NCBI GenBank assembly: GCA_949372755.1 | Contig: CASIBO010000001.1 | Coordinates: 62,001 to 126,000, forward strand | Source of the DNA: UBA9926 sp018645765 | Lineage (GTDB): Bacteria; Pseudomonadota; Gammaproteobacteria; Pseudomonadales; Azotimanducaceae | Direction: 5' to 3' | DNA length: 64,000 bases | In this document: positions 45,393 through 53,893 of the stretch, piece by piece | Numbering within the stretch: position 1 is the first letter of the stretch | Layout: every line of letters begins with the position of its first letter | Position numbers and translations under genes: made by a program | The notes under the pieces: model-generated | Databases searched by the model: none | What the model was told of the DNA's origin: nothing | What the model saw: only the letters and a program-made list of their open reading frames with translations

Positions 45393-45749
45393 TTAATGAG
45401 CTGCGTTTAAAATCGCTTCCGACACATAGGTTGCCACTCGGTCTAGCTTGACCATGTACATAATCCCCATGCCGGGCGTGTCCAACTTGCCAGCAAGGTA
45501 CATTGCCTCAAACACAAGGTTCGCTTGTTCTTCAGAGACAATAATCCGGATGACTTCTTTCTGCTCGTCAATGGTTACGCCTAGTAGCCCCATCCGTTCT
45601 CGAACACCGGTTCCCCTGGCATAGCTAATGGTTGCGCCTTGTGCCCCAATATTTTTAGCCGCCGCCAGTACATCTTCGGCTAACTCTTTCTGCAGGACAC
45701 AGGTAATCAAAAATGCATCAGATAAATAAGTAATGCTTCGTTCGTTCAT
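45393..45749 (-). CDS. PII-like (GlnB-fold) regulatory protein, first copy
   Basis: 118 residues. PII fold elements are visible: D-A-F-L-I-T-C-V-L-Q-K, then A-A-A-K-N-I-G-A-Q-G-A-T-I-S-Y-A-R-G, then V-I-R-I-I-V-S-E-E-Q-A and G-M-G-I-M-Y-M-V. R-G-T-G-V-R-E-R followed by only a few residues stands where GlnB has its long T-loop, so the canonical modified Tyr is absent. The start ATG overlaps the stop of the DUF1538 gene as ATGA, which implies tight co-expression with the membrane protein, as GlnK has with AmtB. A role in gating that protein is likely but not shown. Confidence 0.8.
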   Translation of the reverse strand: MNERSITYLSDAFLITCVLQKELAEDVLAAAKNIGAQGATISYARGTGVRERMGLLGVTIDEQKEVIRIIVSEEQANLVFEAMYLAGKLDTPGMGIMYMVKLDRVATYVSEAILNAAH

Positions 45750-47482
45750 AGCAACGCCTCGGTTACGGTATGCTTTTCAGATGACTTCGTTCGATGTAAG
45801 TATTGAATGGCCAACCCCATCAAGAGCACCGCCAAAATCGGGCAAATACTGGCCAAGGATAAAATACCAAAGCCTTCAACAGCCGAGACCGCCGAGCCGA
45901 GCCCTAAGCCCATCGCCAGGACCAAGGGTACGGTAACGGGCCCCGTCGTGACCCCAGCACTATCCCACGCCACATTGACGAATTCTTCGGTTGAAAATAT
46001 GGTTAGAAAGACGCCCAGTAAATACAGCGGGATCAAGACCGTCATCAGGTCAAAGCCGATCACCAATTTCGCGATACCCAAGGCGATTCCGACGGCAACA
46101 CCGGTTGCTACGCTGTACATGAGCATTGATTTCTTGAAGGCACCATTGGTTAAGTTCTGCACCGTTAAGCCGAGCGCATTGAGCGCGGGCTCCGCCAGGG
46201 TCGCGCCGAACCCCATGAGAAACGCAAAGACAATCACAATACAAATGCCAACAAGTTCAGGGTAAATTGGTGAAAACTGGCTAATCGGCAATTCCATAAA
46301 AGCCGCGGGTAGGACGCTGCCTGTCTGGGCACCAATAGCACCCAGGCCGTACGTCAAGCCCACGTTAAAAATGCACATGCCAACAATGCTCAGGATAAGG
46401 CCATAAAACGTCACCATTCGATTGGGTAACTTAGACCGCAGCACAATGAACAAGACGAACATTAAGAACAACACCAGCGGTAAGATCGCCCGGACCCCAG
46501 TGACGATCTCAATTAAAGGCGTTTGATCCCACGCTGTGGGGACCACCGCGACCGCATCCGAGGCCAATTGCGCAGCCTGGCGAATCTCATCGGGTGTGAT
46601 CGTCAGGGACATAAAGATCGCAAGGATCAGCACCGCTAAAATGGGAAATAAGGAGGCAAGGGTTACGACCCCAAAGCCAGAGAGAGAGGATTGGCCCTTG
46701 CCCGCTGCATTGGCGATCCCAATTCCTAAGGACAAAACCAAAGGCACCGTCACCGGCCCCGTGGTCACCGCCCCGCAATCCCACGCCAGCCCAAGGACCG
46801 AGCGCAGGTTCGGATCAAGCCAGGCGTACCCCGTTAGAATCATAACCGGCACCAATGCGCAGTAAATCATGGGTTTGAGCGACCAGCCGCGAACAAAGCG
46901 CACGGTTCCGAGAATCGCCGCCAAACCAACGCCTGCACCCACCATCAGCACCAACGGCAGGGTCCAATTATTGAGCAGTTCATAGAGGTACGGCGCCGAA
47001 TTGACATCAACGGAGGATCCAAAGGCCTGTAGCGCACCAATTGCGGGTTCCGCGAACGTAACGCCGACCCCCAACATCCCAATAATGATCAGCACCACGG
47101 TCATAGAGGCTTTTTTCGGCAGGTTATCGCCAATGATGGTGCCGAATGGCATGAGACCGGTATTAAGGCCCTCCATAAAAATCGCCAAACCCACAATCAC
47201 CGCCACCAAACCGCCGCCCAACATCAGCGCCGAATCAATGGGGTGCCTCAAAATCAAGATCTGGAATAGGATCAAGTAAGCCGCAAGCGGCACCACGGCT
47301 TTAACTTGATCCATAATACGGGTGTAGCAATAAGGGCCGATCAAGGCCAAGGATTGCTGCAATGTGATATCAAGGCGTTGGTCGCCTTTGGGCGCGTTCG
47401 GATCAATTTTTGGCGCCAGCACATTGTAGCTAATGGTTTTGTGATGGAAGGACACGGCATTCAGATAGTCCGAATAGCGCAT
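45746..47482 (-). CDS. DUF1538 membrane protein with two homologous halves
   Basis: 578 residues: about 55 soluble N-terminal residues, then two tandem halves (about 58-290 and 325-570). Each half has an A-E-P motif (F-A-E-P-A-I-G-A-L at 143, L-A-E-P-A-L-N-A-L at 429) and an identical T-T-G-P-V-T-V-P-L-V-L (240-250 and 512-522) preceded by A-W-D. Both halves end with L-A-S-x-x-P-I-L-A-V-L. An inverted or parallel repeat of this sort is common in transporters and channels, but DUF1538 has no assigned substrate that I know of. It is the first gene of a three-gene unit with two PII-like proteins, a context that suggests effector-controlled transport. Upstream is AT-rich. Confidence 0.85.
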   Translation of the reverse strand: MRYSDYLNAVSFHHKTISYNVLAPKIDPNAPKGDQRLDITLQQSLALIGPYCYTRIMDQVKAVVPLAAYLILFQILILRHPIDSALMLGGGLVAVIVGLAIFMEGLNTGLMPFGTIIGDNLPKKASMTVVLIIIGMLGVGVTFAEPAIGALQAFGSSVDVNSAPYLYELLNNWTLPLVLMVGAGVGLAAILGTVRFVRGWSLKPMIYCALVPVMILTGYAWLDPNLRSVLGLAWDCGAVTTGPVTVPLVLSLGIGIANAAGKGQSSLSGFGVVTLASLFPILAVLILAIFMSLTITPDEIRQAAQLASDAVAVVPTAWDQTPLIEIVTGVRAILPLVLFLMFVLFIVLRSKLPNRMVTFYGLILSIVGMCIFNVGLTYGLGAIGAQTGSVLPAAFMELPISQFSPIYPELVGICIVIVFAFLMGFGATLAEPALNALGLTVQNLTNGAFKKSMLMYSVATGVAVGIALGIAKLVIGFDLMTVLIPLYLLGVFLTIFSTEEFVNVAWDSAGVTTGPVTVPLVLAMGLGLGSAVSAVEGFGILSLASICPILAVLLMGLAIQYLHRTKSSEKHTVTEALL

Positions 47483-47848
47483 ATTAAGGTTCCCCTAGTA
47501 CGTCAAAGACACTGCTCTTAACAGAAACTACTACATCTAATAAGAAATACTAGACTTAGATGAATTATTTCATTTGAGGCGCAATCGCCTTAATGCCCCA
47601 TAAGACCGACTCACGGCATATTATCAGATCGATTGATGAATACCGTTGGGGATCAGCCCAGCCCGCTTACCAACAGCTTAGCCCGACACCACCTCTGAAC
47701 CGATGTCGGCGGCCATTTTCTCAACTCGAATCGAGGTCAACGTGGTAATCTTTAACGAACCACGTCCTCTAATGTTCAGTTCAACAGCCTCACGTCCAGC
47801 TTGGTCCTGATCCGTCCAGCCAGTGGCCCCAATCAAAAAGGAACGCGC
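47483..47848. other. Divergent intergenic region upstream of the DUF1538 operon
   Basis: The part nearest the DUF1538 start (about 47510-47580) is distinctly AT-rich and is the likely promoter region for the minus-strand operon, although no clean -35/-10 pair was found. AAGGA at about 47839 is the ribosome site of the peptidase gene. No gene is seen. Confidence 0.4.
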
Positions 47849-49981
47849 GTGCAATCGATTCCATTTTTATTACTGCTGACCCTCTTTGGGTTGACGGCGT
47901 GCGAAGCCCCTAGCAAGGTCCAAAAACCCACTATTGCGCCCCCCGTTGCTGAGCAAGTGCCGACCTGGATCGGCGCCGGAGATCAACGGCGTCTGGATGA
48001 ATATTATTGGATTCGGGATGATGATCGGTCCGATCCAAAGGTCTTGGCGTTGCTCGCGGCTGAGAACGCGTATGGCCAACAACTGATAGCTCATACCGAA
48101 AGACTCCAAACGACCCTCTTTCAAGAAATCACCAATCGATTGCCCAAAAACGATGCGACGGTTCCAATCGCACTCGGTGGCTACCAATACTATCGCGCCT
48201 TTGAGCCCGGACTCGAACACCCTGTCTATAAACGCTTCCAGAACAATAACCCCGACACAACGGAAGTCGTGCTGGACGTCAATCAACTTGCCCAGAACTT
48301 TGACTATTTTGCGGTGGGCAACTGGGTCGTCAATCCGGCGCAGGACCTCATTGCTTATGCCGAAGACACCCTTAGCAGGCGGATCTACACGCTCAGAATC
48401 AAAGCCGTCGGATCTGACATCACGCAGCCAGACGTAATCACCGGCGCCGCCCCGTCGATGGCCTGGAGTCAGGATGGTCAAAGCTTGTTTTACATCAAGA
48501 AACATCCGCAGACGCTTCTCGAACATGAAGTCTATCGGCATCAACTCGGCACGGATCAAAGCCAGGATCAGTTGGTGTATCGGGAGACAGACCCAACCTA
48601 CTCACTTTGGCTGGAAGAAAGTCGTAGCAAAGCCTTCATCTTTATCAGGGCGAGCAGCACCGAAAGCACCGAGATTCTAATCATTCCTCGCAAGACCCCT
48701 CTGGCTGCGCCCTACCCGTTGCTTGCACGCACAGACCAGCATGAATACCGAGCGCGGCATCTCAATAACCATTTCTACTTGCTGACAAACGATGAGGCTC
48801 CGAACTACCGGTTGATGCGCGTTGAGGCGAAGCATGCGAGCGATCAATCAGCATGGGAGCCCGTAATCACCCCCGATCCCGGAACGTTCATCGAGGACTT
48901 TGAAGTTTTCGAGACCTTTATCGTGACCAAGGAAATCGAAGCCGGCATCGCGCGGCTGCGAATTTATGACCAAAGCGGTCAACCCATCCGGGATATTCCA
49001 ATCCAAGATATTCCCGCTACCCTCAATCTATCTGCTAATCCGGATGCGACCTCAACAGTCATTCGGTATGAGCTCAGCAGTTTGAAGACACCAGACAGCA
49101 CGCTGGCTTTCAATACCGAAACCGGCGCCACACAATTGCTCAAGCAAGCTCAAGTAGACGGCAGTTTTAACCCAGATCACTACACAACGGAGTATCACAC
49201 CTTCAGCGCTTCCGACGGCGCAGAGGTACCCATTTCACTGGTCTATAACCACACGTTAAAACGCAAACCCAGACCAGCCTATCTGTACGCCTATGGATCT
49301 TACGGATATTCCACCGAACCTTATTTTCGATCTTCTAGCCTATCGTTGTTAGACCGTGGGTTCGTTTTTGCCATCATCCATGTTCGCGGTGGCCAAGAAC
49401 TTGGCCGGCAATGGTACGAACAAGGCCGTCTACAGCAAAAGAAAAATACCTTTACCGACTTTATTGAAGGGTCTCGATATCTAGCCTCTACCGGCTTGGC
49501 GGATCCCGACAACCTATTCGCCGCGGGCGGCTCTGCCGGCGGTCTGTTGATGGGCGTCATTGCTAATGAAGCGCCCGAAGTCTATCAAGGCATCATTGCC
49601 AAGGTGCCATTTGTTGACGTTGTAACGACCATGCTAGATGACAGCATCCCGCTCACGACTTCCGAATATCGAGAATGGGGCGACCCAAAGATTAAAGAGG
49701 ACTTCGACTATATGTTGTCTTACTCGCCCTATGATCAAGTCAAAGCGCAAGGTTATCCCAACATGCTGGTCACGACCGGGCTCCATGACTCTCAGGTTCA
49801 GTATTTTGAGCCCGCGAAATGGGTCGCTCGACTTCGTCGCTTGAAGACCGATGAAAACCATTTGATATTGGATACGGATATGGCCTCGGGCCACAGTGGA
49901 CCCTCGGGCCGCTATGAGCGGTACCGAAAGACGGCGCTAGAATATGCTTTCATTTTGGATCATTTAAAAACCACGCCGTGA
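47849..49981 (+). CDS. Prolyl oligopeptidase family S9A peptidase, oligopeptidase B type, lipoprotein
   Basis: 710 residues from GTG 47849, chosen for AAGGA upstream and a clean lipoprotein signal (P-F-L-L-L-L-T-L-F-G, then L-T-A-C). The propeller domain fills the first two thirds. The catalytic triad is Ser562 in G-G-S-A-G-G, Asp647 in G-L-H-D-S-Q and His682 in S-G-H-S-G. The spacings of 85 and 35 residues equal those I recall for E. coli oligopeptidase B. It cleaves peptides after basic residues in that family. The lipobox predicts an envelope location, unlike the cytoplasmic E. coli enzyme. The frame is also open from 47801. Confidence 0.88.
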   Translation: MQSIPFLLLLTLFGLTACEAPSKVQKPTIAPPVAEQVPTWIGAGDQRRLDEYYWIRDDDRSDPKVLALLAAENAYGQQLIAHTERLQTTLFQEITNRLPKNDATVPIALGGYQYYRAFEPGLEHPVYKRFQNNNPDTTEVVLDVNQLAQNFDYFAVGNWVVNPAQDLIAYAEDTLSRRIYTLRIKAVGSDITQPDVITGAAPSMAWSQDGQSLFYIKKHPQTLLEHEVYRHQLGTDQSQDQLVYRETDPTYSLWLEESRSKAFIFIRASSTESTEILIIPRKTPLAAPYPLLARTDQHEYRARHLNNHFYLLTNDEAPNYRLMRVEAKHASDQSAWEPVITPDPGTFIEDFEVFETFIVTKEIEAGIARLRIYDQSGQPIRDIPIQDIPATLNLSANPDATSTVIRYELSSLKTPDSTLAFNTETGATQLLKQAQVDGSFNPDHYTTEYHTFSASDGAEVPISLVYNHTLKRKPRPAYLYAYGSYGYSTEPYFRSSSLSLLDRGFVFAIIHVRGGQELGRQWYEQGRLQQKKNTFTDFIEGSRYLASTGLADPDNLFAAGGSAGGLLMGVIANEAPEVYQGIIAKVPFVDVVTTMLDDSIPLTTSEYREWGDPKIKEDFDYMLSYSPYDQVKAQGYPNMLVTTGLHDSQVQYFEPAKWVARLRRLKTDENHLILDTDMASGHSGPSGRYERYRKTALEYAFILDHLKTTP

Positions 49982-50049
49982 CGTGCGCATGGCGCAATTA
50001 GACCTTACACAAGTTCTGTTCGCGCTAAGCCTTAAGCCAGCACTATAAC

Positions 50050-51306
50050 TTAGCGCCGATGATGCAATCGCACCGGTAACGATTTAATCCCCCGAATAAA
50101 ATTATTTGGATTCCGCTCTGCCGCACCAACCACTTCGATATGTTCATATCGCTTATAAATTTCTTCCCAGAGCACGCGAAGTTGCATTTCCGCCAACCGG
50201 TTGCCCATGCAACGATGAATCCCAAAGCCGAACGCAACATGCGCGCGGGCATTGGGACGGTCGATCATGAGTCGATCCGCCTCAGGAAAGACACTTTCGT
50301 CCCGGTTACCGGACAGGTACCACATCACCACCTTCTCACCTGCCCGAATCAGTTCCTCCCCCAAACGCTGGTCGGCCAAAGCTCGGCGGCGCATGTGAAT
50401 CACAGGTGTCTGCCAACGAATCATTTCAGAGACCATGTTCGGGATCAGTTCTGGACGATCCATCAGCAACCGGTGCTGATCCGGAAACTCGTTCAGCGCC
50501 AGGACCCCACCCGAGATACTGTTGCGCGTGGTGTCATTGCCCCCGACGATGAGTAGCAAAATATTGCCAAGAAACAGCATCGGGTTCTCGGTCATATTTT
50601 GGGTGTCTTTACCGTGGGCCATCATCGAGATTAGGTCAAACTTTGGCGGCCGTGAGACCCGGTCCTGCCAGAGGCCCATAAACGTTCCAGCGCAGTCCAT
50701 CAGATCCGCTTTGCGCTGCTCGGGGTCCAGGACTTCCGCCCCGGTTAACTCGGGTGTATCGGTCGTGATATCAGACCAGTGAATGAGTTTTCGTCGGTCT
50801 TCGTAGGGGAAGTCGAACAGGGTGGCGAGCATTCGCGCGGTTAACTCAACCGACACCTCATCAACCCAATCGAACGTGTCATTGGCGGGCAGATTACTCA
50901 ATATATCAACCACGCGCTCTCGAATCATGGGCTCAAAATTCGCCAAGTTACTGGGCGCGACCGATGGCGCGACCGTTGCACGCTGGCGATCGTGATCTGG
51001 CGAGTCCATTGCGATGAAGTTTTCGATCACAACGTCTGTACTCTGCAGCGATTCCTGAGGGGGCGTTTCCGCAATGGCGATGCCATCGGCTGATGAGAAC
51101 ACCTGATGATTGGTGTCGACCGCCTTAATCAGTTCATGGGAGCTAACCGACCAGTAGGGACCTGTGGGACTATTCGGCTGAAAATGCACCGGTGCTTCCG
51201 CGCGGAGTTTTGCAAACGGCGCTTGCCAGGTATCGTTGAGATACAGCTGCGGGTCGCTTACGTCGATGGTTTGCAGGTCTAGATCAGAACCTTTGGCTTC
51301 ACTCAT
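50050..51306 (-). CDS. Cytochrome P450, second gene
   Basis: 418 residues. The haem loop is F-G-F-G-I-H-R-C-M-G with Cys366. The I helix reads V-G-G-N-D-T-T-R-N-S and the K helix S-E-M-I-R-W. The pattern R-C-M-G-N-R-L-A-E-M-Q-L is typical of bacterial P450s acting on terpenoids, sterol side chains or linalool (CYP111/CYP125-like group); this is family resemblance only. No ferredoxin gene adjoins it. It is convergent with the peptidase. Confidence 0.9.
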   Translation of the reverse strand: MSEAKGSDLDLQTIDVSDPQLYLNDTWQAPFAKLRAEAPVHFQPNSPTGPYWSVSSHELIKAVDTNHQVFSSADGIAIAETPPQESLQSTDVVIENFIAMDSPDHDRQRATVAPSVAPSNLANFEPMIRERVVDILSNLPANDTFDWVDEVSVELTARMLATLFDFPYEDRRKLIHWSDITTDTPELTGAEVLDPEQRKADLMDCAGTFMGLWQDRVSRPPKFDLISMMAHGKDTQNMTENPMLFLGNILLLIVGGNDTTRNSISGGVLALNEFPDQHRLLMDRPELIPNMVSEMIRWQTPVIHMRRRALADQRLGEELIRAGEKVVMWYLSGNRDESVFPEADRLMIDRPNARAHVAFGFGIHRCMGNRLAEMQLRVLWEEIYKRYEHIEVVGAAERNPNNFIRGIKSLPVRLHHRR

Positions 51307-51481
51307 AGGGCGTTACATCTAAGACAAGAGGGTCTTCAACATAAGTGAAATGTGACAACCTGGCAACCCGCTGCCGGGGCGCTCGGTTTGAACAAGAGCG
51401 ATTTAACGCAACGCTTTCACCGCTACAGTTATTTGCATCCGCAACGACCCTTGTTCAGATAGCGTGCGTCGTTGGAGCCGT

Positions 51482-53557
51482 CTAATCACTTGCAGCTTGG
51501 TAGACTCGAACATAATCAACCAACATACGCTGCGGCAAGCGCGTAGATTGATCTGGGGAACCCGGCCAGTTGCCCCCCACCGCCACATTGAAAATTAAGA
51601 AGAAAGACTTTCGAAACGCAGCAAGGTTGGCATTGTCCGTTATATCGAACTTTAAGTAACTCACGCCATCAACGAGCCATTCCAACTGCGTTTCCTGCCA
51701 GACCAAACTGAACACATGGTACTGCCCGTGATAGTTTTCACCGCCGTTAAGCTTCTTACCACCAGAACCGGTGTTTGGATATTGGGCCTTATTACCCTCA
51801 TTCTGCCAATGCACGGTGCCGTAAACCCGATCGTCTTCCTGGCCTAATAGTTCCACAATATCGATCTCACCGCTTTGGGGCCAACCCACCTCCGGAAAAT
51901 TCGCCCCGAGCATCCAAAGCGCAGGCCAAATGCCCTGACCCGTCGGCAGGGCCGCACGGATATCGACTCGACCATAGGTAAATTCAAATTTATCCTGCGT
52001 CGTCAGTCGAGCCGAGGTGTAATCGCGACCGGCAAAAGACTCTTCTCGCGCCTCAATGACCAGCAAGCCTTCTCGCAGATACGCATTTTCAGCCCGGTAA
52101 TATTGCAACTCGTTGTTACCCCCACCGTTACCATTGACCTCGGGTTTCCAATGTTGCGTGTCGAGCGTCGACGCCTCAAACTCATCCGAGAACGCAAGCG
52201 CATAGCCAGGGTAAGACGCAGGTGCTTGAAAGCCTGCAATGGGGTTTGGGTTCACCCAGTTGGTGCCTGGCGGCGCCAGCTGATTGACCGGCTCACCGGG
52301 CCCATCAATATTCGCCCGCCACCGGACATTATCCAACTGAAACACGGTACTGGTGAATTCAGCGGCCCAAATAACAATGCCGGTATCAATGTTGCGCAAC
52401 TCCAACCCTTGTGCGACCAAGTCATCAATTTCGACCACATACGTCACCCAAACTCCGGTCGAGGCATCAGCTAAAGCGTAGTCACCTGACGTGCAGTCGT
52501 AGACGCAGTCCACCTTCATGATCATACTGGGATCACCCGAGATGATTTTGACATCAAATTCCAATGTACCCCGCCCATAGGCACTGAGATCAACCGGGCC
52601 TGCCGGGCCGGTCTTTAAATACAACCCTGCCAGTTTCCCGGCCCCTGAATGACTCACCTGCAGCACTGATCCGCGATCTGGATCACGCGCGATCTGCCAA
52701 CTCATATTCGGGCAACCTTCGCCGCCATCGTTCTCACAGGAGTTGTAATCAATCCCCGCGTCGAACGCGCCGATCACCTCAAACGGTGCACCAACCAAAC
52801 TCAGCGGGCTCGTCGCGTCGGACACCGAGCCGAGCACCGTGAGCATTTCGACCTCGGCCGTCACGACCACCGCTCGATCTTGGAACACCGCATTACCCGC
52901 GCTGTCGATCACCTCATATCGCACGATGTACTGCCCTGGTTCTGCACCCTTTAAGGCACCCAACCCGGTCACCGTAATCTGGTTGCTTAGCGGTCCATCT
53001 TCTTGATCAAGGGCGGTTGCCCCAGGATCGAAATAGTCGTCGCCTTCAACCAGGGTGATCGACGCCGCTCCAATCAGTGAGATCACCGGCGGCTGATCCT
53101 CATCGCTATCGAGAATGCCATCGCCATCGGTGTCCATAAGCGTTTGTAACTGCGCAACCACCGTCGAACTGGTGCCACGCTCAGCAAAGGAGCCCACAGC
53201 ACCATCGATTAGGGCATTGCCCGCAAAACCAAACAAATGTCTCAAAATCAACAGACCATCGGTCAGAGGCCGAACCTCACCATCACCATCAATATCCATC
53301 GCAGATCTATTGGCGGTGAGGTGCGCATCGATTGCACCTGCGTCAATGCGTTTTGAATTCTCGCCCACAGCACCTTCCGTTAAGGCGCTGCCCGAAAATC
53401 CAAATAAATGACGCAGAATGAGCAAACCATCTGTGAGCGGCTCAAGTTCCCCATTATCATCAACATCAAGCGTGAACACGCTTGTCGTTTCATTCGCCGC
53501 CACTGGGTTCATCCAGCAGAGTGCGCCACACAGGATCAGCCGTAAAATCTGTTTCAT
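51482..53557 (-). CDS. Modular glycoside hydrolase family 16 enzyme with dockerin-like calcium repeats
   Basis: 691 residues from ATG 53557; the longer frame to 53677 adds a non-signal N-terminus. Layout: signal peptide (1-22); two nearly identical modules with D-x-D-x-x-G-E then P-L-T-D-G-L-L-I-L-R-H-L-F-G-F (about 30-65 and 88-122); a third calcium loop D-T-D-G-D-G-I-L-D (142); an immunoglobulin-like DUF5011/HYR-type domain (about 156-235); a carbohydrate-binding-like beta domain (about 245-435); and the GH16 domain (about 460-690). The GH16 active site is E564-I-D566-I-V-E569 (E-x-D-x-x-E), as in laminarinases. It is predicted secreted and to cut beta-1,3 or mixed beta-glucans such as algal laminarin. 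Confidence 0.9.
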   Translation of the reverse strand: MKQILRLILCGALCWMNPVAANETTSVFTLDVDDNGELEPLTDGLLILRHLFGFSGSALTEGAVGENSKRIDAGAIDAHLTANRSAMDIDGDGEVRPLTDGLLILRHLFGFAGNALIDGAVGSFAERGTSSTVVAQLQTLMDTDGDGILDSDEDQPPVISLIGAASITLVEGDDYFDPGATALDQEDGPLSNQITVTGLGALKGAEPGQYIVRYEVIDSAGNAVFQDRAVVVTAEVEMLTVLGSVSDATSPLSLVGAPFEVIGAFDAGIDYNSCENDGGEGCPNMSWQIARDPDRGSVLQVSHSGAGKLAGLYLKTGPAGPVDLSAYGRGTLEFDVKIISGDPSMIMKVDCVYDCTSGDYALADASTGVWVTYVVEIDDLVAQGLELRNIDTGIVIWAAEFTSTVFQLDNVRWRANIDGPGEPVNQLAPPGTNWVNPNPIAGFQAPASYPGYALAFSDEFEASTLDTQHWKPEVNGNGGGNNELQYYRAENAYLREGLLVIEAREESFAGRDYTSARLTTQDKFEFTYGRVDIRAALPTGQGIWPALWMLGANFPEVGWPQSGEIDIVELLGQEDDRVYGTVHWQNEGNKAQYPNTGSGGKKLNGGENYHGQYHVFSLVWQETQLEWLVDGVSYLKFDITDNANLAAFRKSFFLIFNVAVGGNWPGSPDQSTRLPQRMLVDYVRVYQAASD

Positions 53558-53893
53558 CGAAACCCTACCCAACAACAAAAGGAACCCTTCCAGCGCCACG
53601 CTATCCAGGTCTTGATAAAGCGCGTGATCGATGACCGCCCGCGCAATCGCTCGGCCTGCTCGCGTGGTTTGCATCAACCAAGCCCTCGCTCACTCCCCAG
53701 TCTCGCAGACCCAACCCCGGGCAGAAAGATCCATACGATAAGAGGGGGCTTCCGTGCGTTAAGGCTCAAAAGCCGAGATAGTTCCAGCTTTGATGCTGCC
53801 AGGCGCGCTGTCGCAGAGCAATCCGGTCTGGATCTCGGTTTTGGCCATGGCCGGGATAAACCTTAGCTGCTTACGCCTTCAAGAGCGTGCGGC
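53558..53893. other. Intergenic, 336 bp, no gene seen
   Basis: The region precedes the GH16 gene (minus) and follows the alpha/beta hydrolase gene (minus), so it should hold the GH16 ribosome site and possibly the hydrolase gene's terminator. I could place neither with confidence; a G-rich run GAGGGGGCTTCC near 53740 is unlikely to be either. Overlapping open frames in it are judged non-coding. Confidence 0.35.

Noticed and set aside
47870..48559. A 229-codon minus-strand open frame inside the oligopeptidase gene
   Set aside because: It is antisense to a well supported gene, with no domain or ribosome site; similar shadow frames occur at 35181-35723, 39274-39810 and 51875-52474.
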